Assembly: GCA_022579005.1 (NCBI GenBank)
Contig: MU401461.1
Location: forward strand, 1 to 64,000
Origin: Poronia punctata
Taxonomy: Eukaryota > Ascomycota > Sordariomycetes > Xylariales > Xylariaceae
Length of the DNA stretch: 64,000 nt
Reading direction: 5' to 3'
The translations under genes were made by a program, and so were the position numbers. Below, one piece after another: positions 46,113 to 57,600 of this stretch (the first letter of the stretch is position 1; each line of letters begins with the position of its first letter). The notes under the pieces were generated by a model that saw only the letters and a program-made list of their open reading frames with translations, ran no database searches and was not told the origin of the DNA.

Positions 46113-47731
46113 CTCTCTGGATGGGGTAGGATGGTTCTTGCCTTTGATTTCGATTTTCTACTCGTACATTTCTTGTCTACGGAAAGTGATACCCAGCATT
46201 CTCCTTCTGTTAGTGGTACTTGCCCTGCGCTGACTTCAAGTTTTTCTCTATTGACATGTAGAGTTGGGCGGTATATACATACTCGCATATCATAAACAAT
46301 ACATCTAATAATGATAATAGATACCTAGCATGAAGAAACAGTAGTACTACTAGTAGTATCTTTCATCCATATAATCATGCTTCAAGTCCATGATGTTTGG
46401 CCATACATGATCCAAATCAATCAGATCGATAAAAGAAGATCGACATATCATATACCTACACCTCATCTATCTAGCAGATATCGATGGCCGATCGGAGAAA
46501 TTAATCAATGCAAGGCTTCCAATACATGGTCAAGGTTGGAGTAGTCTGCATCCAGAATACATACCTAACATACATATACCTCCTCACTCTTCCTACTCGT
46601 ACACTCGACAACAAGGATACCATAGCGAAAAGAGAACATCATTTTTTGAAAGAGGCATTGCCGACTCCCGAGTCCCGACCCCTCCTCCCTCGTCAATCTT
46701 GCATGTGTGACGTTGACAGAGAAACCGTAAGTATTTCAATTTTCCCTTGAACTTTGGGGATTCACGTGCGGCCCGCGGGGCATATTGATGGATGATCATG
46801 TTATGTATCCCCAAATCCCAATCGGCACATGCCGGACCTTGACCTGCCTACTTTGGATAGCAGATCACAGACAGCCAAGTTCCAAGTTCCAACCCATATG
46901 ATTGGGGTTCGACTCGTACACACGGCCGTTTGTAAGAAAGCACCCGCATCTACAGATGCATTGTCATCTTTAAAGCGGTGTGTTTTAATCCAAACCTTCA
47001 ACTTCTCGTCTTCACGGACGGGGATTTTCCCCTTTTTCGTTTGGACAAGTGACCAACCCCTAACTATAGCGAGGAAATACCAATCGGTCAACTTGGATTC
47101 CGTTGCTCTTCAGTTCACTCTCCGTAGCAGTGGGGCAAAGTCTCGCATCTCCAATTCAACTCTAGATCTTGAGGGTGGCACACACACCTTCGTCTTATTA
47201 TTAGGTATTCACATGGTGTCCTCCACCTGCTGCCCAATTCTTCTCCCAACCGAACAAGTACCCAAGGTACCTAGGTATTAGATCAAGCCGTTACATAGCG
47301 AGTATGGCAAGCCGAGGAACCGGCTGGTCAAGTAAAACAATACGCTTGGGAATGTATTTTCAAAAGCAGTAGCCTCAATCTGAATCTAGTATCTAGTCCG
47401 ATACAACTCACCTATAATCCAGTCACCTGACCATCCAACCTTCGCTTGCCATACGTCTACTTTGGTGACCTTGGCCAATCGATACGTTGGTCGAAAATAG
47501 TGCATCATGTATGTAACAACGGCTAAAGAGGCAAGGTTCTTGAATCAAGACGTAGCGCTGATTCGAGAGCTTTGTCCCACGTCAAAAGGTAGCCCCTCGT
47601 AGTTCGAACTCCTTCTATAAGAATTGCTCCATTGCCTTTTAGAGCCTGATCTATCTTTCGTCGAATTCTACTCTAATTCCCAAATTTCAGCGCGCGTGGA
47701 GCACACCAATCTCCATGTCTATATTGGCCCT
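46113..47731. other. Convergent intergenic region
   Basis: Lies between the 3' ends of the carboxylesterase and TPS2. ATAC/TATC-rich stretches at 46270-46480. An open frame of 150 codons at 46829-47281 has no recognisable features and no homology I can name. Nothing else seen. Confidence 0.5.
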
Positions 47732-50700
47732 TCACGTTGGCACGCGCCCTTCTAAACCAGATATAGCAGCAAGATTTACCTGGCTGAGCGTGCCTGCAAA
47801 CTCAGGGCCTACGCCGACCAGAAGCGCTGCGCTACCGATGACCTCTTGAGGCTCCAGCACATGCCACTTGGCAAGGGTGGCTTTGTTACTTGCCCCCACT
47901 GAGACCGTAAAGACGTGGTCGGCCGCAAGTCGCGCGCCGCTCAAGTTATTGAGGGCTCGGAACATGTCCTCGTCGGTAAAGTCATCTCCGCAGCAGAGAA
48001 CAAACTGCAAGCCGGCGGTGTCGCTGGTGCCATCCTGCCCGGCCGTCTCCGACGTGTACTCTTTCACTAGTCGCTTCACGATTTCACCCTTGTTGATGAA
48101 CTTTGGCCGAACCTCTACGTTTGCTTTGCCTGTCATGACATCGACATCCCACTTGGTTGCCACTGTCGATGTGAGCTCATCGTATGCCTCTCCAGACGCT
48201 TGAAGGCCCAAGTCCTTCTCAGCTTGACGATAATGCCAAGTCAACGCACAGCGCTTGCGCTCGATGAATGAACCTGTGCATGTGTGAGCGAGTATTCTGC
48301 TGTGAGAGGATGATGAAGAGAAAGAGGACGAAGACGAACCTGGAACGCGATCTGTATATTGTTGGAAAATCTCCAAGACCCTCGACTGCCACGACATGTC
48401 CAACTTCTCGGCCAGATTTTCCCAATTCGTCTGACCAGGGTGGCGGATGAAGCTCCCATGCTCCGCGCTAAAACCAAGGCCTGCAATGTGACCCAGGTGC
48501 TGCTGCAAGAAGTCTTGGTCGCGACCCGAGATGATCCAGACAGCATTGCGCTCGTCCGACGCCAACGTGGACAGCGTCCGCATCACCTTCTCCGACGGAA
48601 GCGCCGACTGGGGATCTCTCACTATGGGTGTGAGAGTGCCGTCGTAATCGAACATGAAGAGACGCCTGTTTGCATCGCGATAGCGTTGCAGCAGGGCCGC
48701 CCTGTCCAATAAGGGCGTCGCATTTCCATTCCTATTAGAAGCCAGCGTGCCGACTAGTTTCCGCAGAAACTTGCTTATCCAATTTTGAACGTTTTGCGTG
48801 GTAACGTGTGTGTAGAGGTTCGATTGCATGGACCGGCGTTTGTCGGGGGACATGCTCAGGGCCTTGTGGATTTGCTTAGCAACGTTTGTGAGGTCCCACG
48901 GATTGATATGGATAGCGTCTCGTAGGCTCCCCGCAGTCCCGCTGAACTCTGATAGGATCACGGGGCCGTGCGTGTCCCGCTGGCAAACAACGTATTCCAA
49001 GCTGGTCGTGTTCATCCCGTCCCGCACTGATGTGATTAGTCCAATATCAGCCGCCCTAAGGAGCGCGAAATACTCGACCGGCGCTAGATACTGCGGGTAG
49101 TGCTGCACTGGCGAGAAGCCTAGGCTGCCGAATTCGCCATTGATCTTCATTACCAGTTCATTTACCCTGCTAGCGATCTTGTTCTCCGCCTCTTTATCGT
49201 CGCGGATGCTGGTCGGTGATGTCACCTGCATCAGCACCACCTCTTCCCTCCACTCCGGATACAACTCCAGAAATCTCTCAAACGCCATGAGTTTCTGCGC
49301 CACTCCACGAACACTGTCCAACCGGTCTCGCCCCACGATAATCTTCTTGCCCTTGTACATTTGTTTTAGCGTGTTGTATTTCTCCGTCACCTCGTCCGAC
49401 CAGGCAAGCTGCTCTACCCTCTTGGTGTCCACGCCGATGGGATAAACCCCAACCTCGACACGCGCTCCAAAGGCGTCGACACCGCCGGCATCCGATGGGA
49501 AGTCTAGGATACGAGTGCAGCAGCTGGTAAAGTGGCGGGCGTAGCTGTACGACTGGAATCCTATCAAGTTCGAACCGAGCAAGCCCTCCAATACCTCCTT
49601 TCTGCGTGGTAGGCACCTCAAAAACTCGCTGCTAGGGAATGGGCAGTGCAAGAAAAACGAGATGTACATATTCGGTACACGTTGGCGCAACATGCTTGGG
49701 AGAAGCATAAGCTGGTAGTCGTGCACGACGACGACATCGCCCGGCTTGTACATTTCAATGATCTTGTCGGCGAATTGAAGATTGGCTCGGTAGAAATTCG
49801 CCCAGTCTATGCGTTCCGCCCGCCCGTCGTTGGGTTCGTGCTGCTTGTAATGGAACAAGGGATACAGCGCGTTATCGGCATACCGTTTCCATCGGCCCTG
49901 GTCATTCAGAGTTACACCCTCTTCGTCCATCTCGTTGGCGTCGCATAGCCAGACGGGAACCATCCTCAGTCGCTTGTCCTGGAGGAGACGGTCCTCAAGA
50001 TCCTTCTGGTGCTTGCGCGATATCCACAATCCGTCCGCATTAGGCGGTGTTGGGGGCAGGTCACCATCCAACGGTATAGGAGCAGAGAGGTGGTTCAGAC
50101 CGGGTATGGAAGTAGTGTTTCCGGGTACGTTTGTCCGATCGCTTAACGGGCATTCGACCTCTCCAGTCCAAGCAACGACCGAATGGTTCCAAGGGCATTC
50201 ATCCGAGGACAGATAGGCGAAGGCATCGAACAAAGCCGACATACCATGCCGATTGCCCAATTCCTGTTTTGTTTTAGTCCAACTGGCGATTAAAAAGAGG
50301 AGCGCTGTTTATTGACATACCCATTCGCCATTCTTATGGTATCTCAGAATGTGTGGCGTGGTGAAAGTAGCCGAGATGATATTACCAGTTAAACCCAGGT
50401 CGGGCGCAGCAGATAGTATGTCGCTAATAGACTCTTTATGCCCCGCCGCCGCGTAGCTCATTCGCCGAAGCACCTCTTCGCCCGACAGCGAACCTCTGAT
50501 CAGGTCATCGGGCGATGTCGATCCTCCCTCGGTCGGGACATCCTGACGGGACCGAACAGGAAGGCTCTTTGCCGTCGATGTAAGGTCATTTTTGGTCGGG
50601 TCTTGGGTAAAGTAACCTCCGCTCTCGATGGCTCCTGTACGTTGTAACGAGGGGGTCTGATATGTATTTTGATGGATGCCAGGTGTGACAGGGACATTCG

Positions 50701-50869
50701 TGATGTCGGCTCGTTGGTGAGGGGGCAGGTTGGGTGACGAGTCGCTTTCGCCTGCGGCATCATTTGCGGGCAGAGTTACTAGGGGAGAAAGTGCGGTGCT
50801 TTCGGCTTCGTAGATAGGGGGAAGGTTTCCGGGACCCTTGGACGAATCTCCATGTTTATGTTCTGCCAT
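47732..50869 (-). CDS. TPS2: Trehalose-6-phosphate phosphatase (Tps2)
   Basis: Converts trehalose-6-phosphate to trehalose within the cytosolic Tps complex; trehalose is a stress and storage sugar. Exons 50869-50321, 50263-48340 and 48273-47732, 1004 aa. A Pro/Ser/Thr-rich N-terminal region of about 150 residues precedes a GT20 synthase-like domain (HDYQLMLLPSMLRQR, SVRDGMNTTSLEYVVCQ), which in Tps2 proteins is usually inactive. The C-terminal HAD phosphatase has its nucleophile motif DYDGTLT at 722-728, SGRD, and the Lys and acidic motifs (RPKFINKGEIVKRLV, CCGDDFTDEDMF). Joins read NGEW-ELGNRHGMS and DRVPG-SFIERKRC. The start is the ATG at 50869; the frame extends slightly upstream without an ATG. 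Two AGGGG/CCCCT elements upstream fit stress control. Confidence 0.96.
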
Positions 50870-52493
50870 GGTGCTACCTAGCAACTACAGGTTCTGCGCA
50901 AGATGGAAGCAGGCCCTTTGCACTGAAAGCCTCAAGTTCACCGGGAATATGTCCGTAAATCTAAGAGTGAAAGCGGGAGCAATATAACGCTGTTATTTTG
51001 CTACAGCTCGGTTACGGCACGATTTGAATGGTTTCCCTTGGGCTTGAGGGGGATGCGCGCAAGAATCTAGACTGGCTGCCAGAGGACGGTTGACTGTACT
51101 ATGTAAGATTGAGTAGAGGGGTAGAAATTGAATAGCAACGTCGAGACGAATGGGCAAAGAGCGGTGGATGACGATAGAGGACGATAGAGCAGTGGGTGTA
51201 TGTTAGTTCGTCACAGTAGCTGCCTCTTCTACAGTACACGTATATCACAGATTGCAACTATGTGCACCAATAATCAATCCATGACATACAACAGGCGGTT
51301 CTAAGTGGGGTTACTTGTCGGCACAAAGGTGAAATCACTCTAGATAACACGCCGTTAGAGGTAGACCCAGGCGGATGGTGGGACAGGAGGCAGGAACAAA
51401 ACTGGAGATTTTGCTCCTAACATCTGGAACTGACGTAAAGATTTCGATACAATGAAGGCCCGCAAATGCACCGATTGCTCCCGCCAATAGCAAACATTCA
51501 CTATAGTCGTGCATCTTTAGCCAGGAACTATCTCCATGTAGAGAAAGCACATGAAGATGTGAGCGTTGGGCAAATTCCTGAAATGATATCCAATAGGCAT
51601 AACAATGTTGACCATGTTTTTCAAAGCACTTGAACAAGGCATCTTTTGTTTTCTGGGGTTTTTCTCTCTCTTTTCCAAAAGATGCGGACCGATTGGGGTT
51701 ACAGTCTGTACAATGACTTTTTCAACGGTAGAGGGGCAGAAAAGCATGATGATGACGTAGAGAGGGGGGAACTGTGCATACCAAGTAGTACGTGTAGTCA
51801 AGCAAATAAAATAGGGAAACCTCTAATACTTCCGCTATCGGTAATATAAAGTGTTTCATCCAAAATGCTAGGGCCAGATCAAGGAATGTTCTAGACTAAC
51901 CAGGCTGTGAGAGCAATATTGGCGGACCGAAAATGAAAGCGCAACGGCTTCAATAGTCATTCGAGGATTGCATGTGCAAGTGGGGATGGTGCTATGGCAA
52001 GCTTCAACTGCTCCGCTACCCAATAAAATGGTACAGAGATTACAGGAGTCGGAAACAAACCACCATAGGCAAACTGGCCTAGATACCCCAAACCCCACTG
52101 CTCAGGACGGATATAGTAGCAAACATGGGACACGACCGCCTATTTGTACATTTGCATGTAATCCGGGAAAAATGTAAGAGAACCAACGAAAACGTTGAGC
52201 AAATTGCCGTCCTTATATTGCGTCCAATTGCAACAGACGGTCATATTTGGTACACAAGCGAGCTGTCTATTGCGCGCAAATGGAAAACATGATAATAGAA
52301 GCGTGTATCGCGGGTCAGATGCAGCCAAAACAAACACCAGTAATCAGCAGGCCACGCGAAGACCGCAACCAATACCACGACCCACGTGGAAGGACTTCAA
52401 AAGTCATGGTCGCTTATCAAGGGTATTATAACGGAATATGCATACATGGCTGAGTTAAGTATCTAGTCAATTTAATAGGACCGCCTTCCGGGC
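50870..52493. other. Intergenic region between TPS2 and COG5
   Basis: TPS2 promoter at the left and the COG5 3' end at the right. Short open frames between 51335 and 52453 lack coding features. No repeats of note. Confidence 0.5.
51047..51121 (-). promoter_or_regulatory. Two STRE-like CCCCT elements upstream of TPS2
   Basis: AGGGG occurs on the plus strand at 51047-51051 and 51117-51121, i.e. CCCCT on the TPS2 strand, 180-250 bp before the start. Such elements bind Msn2/4-type stress factors in yeast. A five-base motif occurs often by chance, so this is suggestive only. Confidence 0.3.
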
Positions 52494-53849
52494 TCAGCGC
52501 CCTAAATGATTGACAACACTTCCGACCATGACAGCCACCTCTCTATCCCACTCCCCACCACTTTTTTCCGGGTCATTCTTTGCGGCTCGGCCTTTCGCCG
52601 GCGCAACTGTGCTCGGCAAACGGCTACCCCGGATGACAGCCTCTCGAATTGCCTCGCCAACTGTGTTCTTATTTGTCTTCAGGGTTCTGGCAGAGACACC
52701 GCCACGGTTAACAATCTCCTGCACTTTCGGTGCGAGGCCACTAGCCATCGATCTCCAGAAATATGAGGCAAGGGAACCAGTCTCCAGATACGCTAGAAGC
52801 GGCTGCAGGATATTGTTCTTTTCGGATGCGTGTTTCGGTGTAGGTATTAGAGGATGGGGCGGTGCCTTTGTCGCCTCTAAGATGGCTTCAAGCGCAATAA
52901 CGTTTTGACACCTTGCCGAAACCTCGGCCAATGTGCGGTCGAGCGAAGGTAGTGTCGATAATGCCCTTGCAAGCGAAGCTATGGAGCTCTGTAAGGCATT
53001 GCGCAGGTATATCTCGAGGGCCTGCACGAGGAGCTGCGGAGACCATTTGTCGGGCTTGATACCGACCGTAGGTGAAATAAGATATAGTGTAATAGCTGCT
53101 GATATCGTACGTGCTTTAGCTTCTTCGCTTTGCGCAAACGTAGCCGTCCCAGAGGCGGAGCCGACGGAGAATTCACGGATGATTTGTTCGGACGTAGCTT
53201 TCATTGACCGCTCGATCGGTCCAATGACATTATCCTGTAGACTTCTCATGGCCTCGACGTTATCTAAGCCGTGTCCCTCCTCGCCCGGGGCTTTTTTATC
53301 GGTTATCTCCCTCAAGGAGAGAAGGGTATGAGCACATCGTACGAGCGCCTTGTGGTCCTCCTTCTTGTTGCTTCCAGTCCCGCTGGATATCTCGCCGTGT
53401 TGGACCTCGAGCTGACGGCCCAGTTGGAGACACCTAGCAACGGATCTACCCAGCTTTAATGTTTCCCATAGCCTCGAAGCTACGATGCGCACTTCGTCGG
53501 CCTCTGCGTGTTTCTGTATAACCTCCTTCTCGAGCTGCTTGTAACTCTCGTTCACATTCTTGATTTGCTGGTCGATTTCGTCTATTATCCTCGTACTCGC
53601 ATCCGTTTGTTCTTTCGTGTGGGTGAGTAACGGGACGGCGGAGCGAGTGGTCAGAGAGTGAATATGCGAGTCGATCTCTTGGGAGTCGAAGAGGACTTTG
53701 GATAGTGGTGTTGACAAATCTAATGGGGTGTCGGTGGGATTGTTGGTCGCGAGAACAAGCGTGTTAGCGAACGATGCCGGTTTGAAATCAGGGTCCAAGA
53801 AGGTGTCGTAATCTATATAAGATGTTTCTTCATCGCCGTCGACAGACAT
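52494..53849 (-). CDS. COG5: Conserved oligomeric Golgi complex subunit 5
   Basis: Cog5 belongs to lobe B of the COG tethering complex that guides retrograde vesicles within the Golgi. One exon, 451 aa, the size of fungal members. The start is the ATG at 53849 (MSVDGDEETSYIDYDTFLDPDF), which fits the family; the frame runs upstream to 53963 but without family similarity. The N-terminal segment YDTFLDPDFKPASFAN and the following coiled coil (IIDEIDQQIKNVNESYKQLE) are typical. ASRLWETLKLGRSVARCLQL and SLAS-YFWRSMASGLAPKVQEI are conserved helical blocks. The C-terminus is basic then ends GSVVNHLGR. It lies 350 bp from the left LTR of the retroelement. Confidence 0.93.
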   Translation of the reverse strand: MSVDGDEETSYIDYDTFLDPDFKPASFANTLVLATNNPTDTPLDLSTPLSKVLFDSQEIDSHIHSLTTRSAVPLLTHTKEQTDASTRIIDEIDQQIKNVNESYKQLEKEVIQKHAEADEVRIVASRLWETLKLGRSVARCLQLGRQLEVQHGEISSGTGSNKKEDHKALVRCAHTLLSLREITDKKAPGEEGHGLDNVEAMRSLQDNVIGPIERSMKATSEQIIREFSVGSASGTATFAQSEEAKARTISAAITLYLISPTVGIKPDKWSPQLLVQALEIYLRNALQSSIASLARALSTLPSLDRTLAEVSARCQNVIALEAILEATKAPPHPLIPTPKHASEKNNILQPLLAYLETGSLASYFWRSMASGLAPKVQEIVNRGGVSARTLKTNKNTVGEAIREAVIRGSRLPSTVAPAKGRAAKNDPEKSGGEWDREVAVMVGSVVNHLGR

Positions 53850-54209
53850 TGTATATGTGTAATCAGTCAAATTCAAGTGAGGTGCACTATATGTAACTCG
53901 CGATGCCAATGATCGATCAGCTTTCGGCTGTAGCTCGCAATAAGCACCCCCCGCGACCAACACCAGTAGTGTCTACAGGTGAGCTAGGTAAGGTACCTGA
54001 GTTGGGACCGAAATGCCGCCAGCCACTTATCCAGCCACATTTAAATCTGTCCATCATGGCTTGGAGGACTTACCCTGTACACGCCATACTCGTAGATACT
54101 CGTACGAGTACAGGTCAACCGTCCGTGACCAAGGCAATTTGTTTAGAAGTCCAGCTTGATAATTTATCCTATTACAATTGTTAATATTCATACATTTGTT
54201 ATAACATTA

Positions 54210-54366
54210 TTATCTAGCAGTCTCCTCTATTGGGGATCTGCACTGTATATATAGTGCAACATAGTATATTTAGTCATTTTTAGGAGTTATATGCTATTTT
54301 ACGCTAGAACCTATATAAGCAAGAATTCTTTTTAATAATAACTTACTTACTCCTTTTATTTTTTTT
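54210..54366 (+). repeat. Left LTR (approximate)
   Basis: Aligns with 61160-61316 without gaps over most of its length. All differences that I could align are transitions. The core is GCACTGTATATATAGTGC, an imperfect palindrome. The 5' end is uncertain. Confidence 0.8.
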
Positions 54367-54479
54367 AGTGCTTTTATTTTAAAATATGCTAAGGCAACGC
54401 TAAAGGCAATTATTTAGTTAGATTTGTATAATTTTATGCTTTTTAATATATTTTGTTTTGTTTAATACCACTTTTGTAG

Positions 54480-54600
54480 TTTTGCGGCCTTTAGCTGGCT
54501 TTATATAAGCACCCTTATCTTGCAGCCTTTAGCTAGCTTTATATAAGCAAAACTATTTTGGCCGCTTTTGCTAGCTTTGTATAAGCACTGTTATCTTGTT
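54480..54600 (+). repeat. Three-copy tandem repeat inside the element
   Basis: Three units of about 38-40 bp share the pattern GCCTTTAGCTAGCTTTATAT then AAGCA, just downstream of the left LTR. Probably part of the untranslated leader. Confidence 0.7.
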
Positions 54601-57600
54601 ATTTACGTCTTTTAAATAAGTTAAAAACCTTTTTGCTACGTTAATCTTTTACTTATATTAAATACACTATATAAACAATATAACCAAGTCCTATAGTTAA
54701 GCATTATTAGTTATAAGCTCCGACTATCTTGTAATATTTCCTTTAGTTAAACTAGCCCTTTTTTTAAGCTGTTAACTAGCTTTTTTAAACCTTATCTTTT
54801 AAACGTTATTATATTAAACAAATACGTTATTAAAAAAATTACAAAAAACTACCTTAACCTTAAGTTTAAAAATAAAAAAACTACCTAAATTTATAACGTT
54901 ATTAAACCTGTCTTCTTTTTTAATAATTTACTTATTTTTAAAATTTAACCTTTTTATTAAACTAACAAAACTATATTTGCTAAACATAAGATTTGTAAAC
55001 ATTATAGCAACTTAAAAACCTAGCACAATAGCTATACTAAACTTTAAGGCATATAGCAAATTTAATAGATTTAAAGCAGCATTAAAATAGCTATCCTAAA
55101 TATACTAGCAATTTTGCTATTATAAATACCGGGATTAAAATATCTTAGCATTAAAAGTTATTAGTTCTATTAACATGCTCTATATAAAAAAAGCTATAAC
55201 ATTTTTAAATTTAAATGCTAAGCTATAAGATTTAATTAATAAAGCAGTATTAAACTAAGTAACTTAAAATAACCTTAACGTATTTAAACAAGCGTTAAAA
55301 AATAAGTACTTAGTTAAACTTATTAATACTTAAAACAAGATTAAAAACTTTATAAAACTTAGCTAAAAAAAAAACAAGCTTTTAGCACAATATTATAGTT
55401 GTATTTAAAATGCTTTTTATTAAGCTAGTAAAAAAAATAATCTTAAACCTGTTTAAAATATCCGTACTTAAGCTACTACCCTTTTCTTTATAAAAGTAAC
55501 ATTGCTTTATACAATTATTTATTAGTTTATTAATAAACTAAAAAACTTTGCTTTAAAGCAAAAATCTTTAAGTAATAAAGCTTAAAATGCTAACTTACTT
55601 TAAAAATGTTATAACACAATTTAAAAGTTATAAAAAACCTTAAAAAACAAAACTAGGTCTATTAAAAAAAAATAAAAACAAATTTAATTAAACGCACTTT
55701 AAAAAGCTTTAAATAATAAATAAAGTTTTACTATTAAATAAGCTATTATAAAATATTATTTTAAAGTAATAGCAAATCTTGCTATAAGTTACCCTTATTT
55801 CCTACTATATTAAAGCTATTTTAGCTTAGTAATACGTTTTTATAATAGTTAAGCAATAAAAAACGCAAGCAAACTAGCCCCCTTTCCTACTACTCCTAAT
55901 TAAAATAATGCTTATTAATTATTTACAATTTTTTAATTTTTAATCCTTTAATTATAAAAAAAAATAGTTTGCTTTAATTATTGTTAAAAAAGTTATTATG
56001 CTAATGCTTATACCTTTGTTCTAATAAACATATTATCTGCTAACTAAAAGGCCTAGAAAACAAGCACAAAAAACCTGCCTTTAAAAGAAAATTTAACCTA
56101 TTTTCTAGTTAACAGATTAAAATCTTTAAAACTTAAAAAAAAAGCCTGCTTCCGATATAAAAGCAAAGCTTACATTTAAGTTAAATATAATGCTTTATTA
56201 AATATATAGCTTACCTAGTAAAAACAAGCACACTTAAAGGCAATAGTTACACTATTAAGCCGTTATAAAAACAAAAAAATATTTATATAAAAAGTGCAAT
56301 CTTAGTTAGCATAACTTTACTACAACATCTTTTTAAATAAAAATAAAAAAAATAGTAAAAACTAAAATTTTAAAAATAAATTTAATTTAAAATCTAACAA
56401 ACTTAAAAAAGCTATTATTTTACTATTTAAATTTTTTAAAGTAAAACGTATTATTACTAAAAAAACTAAATTTAATAATATAAATAATAAGTTAAGCAAA
56501 AATCTACAAGATTAGGCTACTATTTTGCAAGCGCTAATAGCTAATATAGTTAAGCAACTATTTAAAAAACAACGTTTTAAAAACAACAAAGCTATTCTTA
56601 TAGCATTAGCTTTAATAACTACAACAACAACGTCTAAGCTTAAACAAACTTAAAAAGCAAAAAATTTAAACAAACTATTAAAACCTCTAACTAAAATCTG
56701 TAAAAAACAAGGAATAAAAGCATTTAACTATAAAAAGCTTTTAAAAAATACTTTAGTTAAGATCTTTTTAATAGATTTATTATAACTAAGTCTTAACTTT
56801 TATTAAAACTTTAAACATCTATTTATTTAAGCATTAAAAAAAGCAAAAAAGACAGCATAAAAATATGCTTGTATAAATAAAACCTATATGCAGTCTGCGT
56901 CTACTTTTATTTTTGCTTTTAAATTATATTAAATTACTTTACTTTTAAAGTACAATAAACAAAGCAAGCTAACAAAGCACACAATGCTTTTAAATAGCTT
57001 TTAAGCAAACTAAAAAAGTAACGTTAATTTTATTAATCCTATTTTAGTTAATAAATTAAGATTATCTAGACTTAAGTTAAAAAATATAGGAATAGCTTAT
57101 TTTTATATTTTTATATCCTTAGAAAACAAAGTTATAATTAAAAAATTTGTTGTTTTTGTTATAGTAGTTAAAAAAATCTTATGCTTAGTATAGGCTATAA
57201 TATAGCTTAAAAAAAAAAAGTTAACTACTTAATTAATTTTTAGACTACTATAGCTTTAAAACGTTATAGCTATATTAGAAATTTAAAACAATTCCCTTTA
57301 TATTAAAAACAAATTTGTTAGCAAAAAACAAGTTATAATTATAAGTCTTTTACTTGCATTTTTAAATAAACATTGCCTGGCCTTTAAACCAAAACCTAAA
57401 GTTAAAAAGACTAAAAAATCTAATTTTAAAAAATTAAATAAAAATTTATTTAATTTTAAGTCTAATTAGTTAAATAAAAAGTTAGATTATTTTAAGGATT
57501 TAGATTAGTTAGAAAACTAGGTTTTTTTTGTTAACCTTATTACGTTGCTAAACTAACTATTATTAAAAAAAATTTAAAATCTTTTAAATTTATTTTCCTA

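Noticed and set aside
46900..46925. GGGTTCGACTC as a tRNA T-arm (B box)
   Set aside because: No matching A box, acceptor stem or anticodon arm could be folded around it.
46829..47281. 150-codon open frame between carboxylesterase and TPS2
   Set aside because: No recognisable motif and no good coding character; probably chance.
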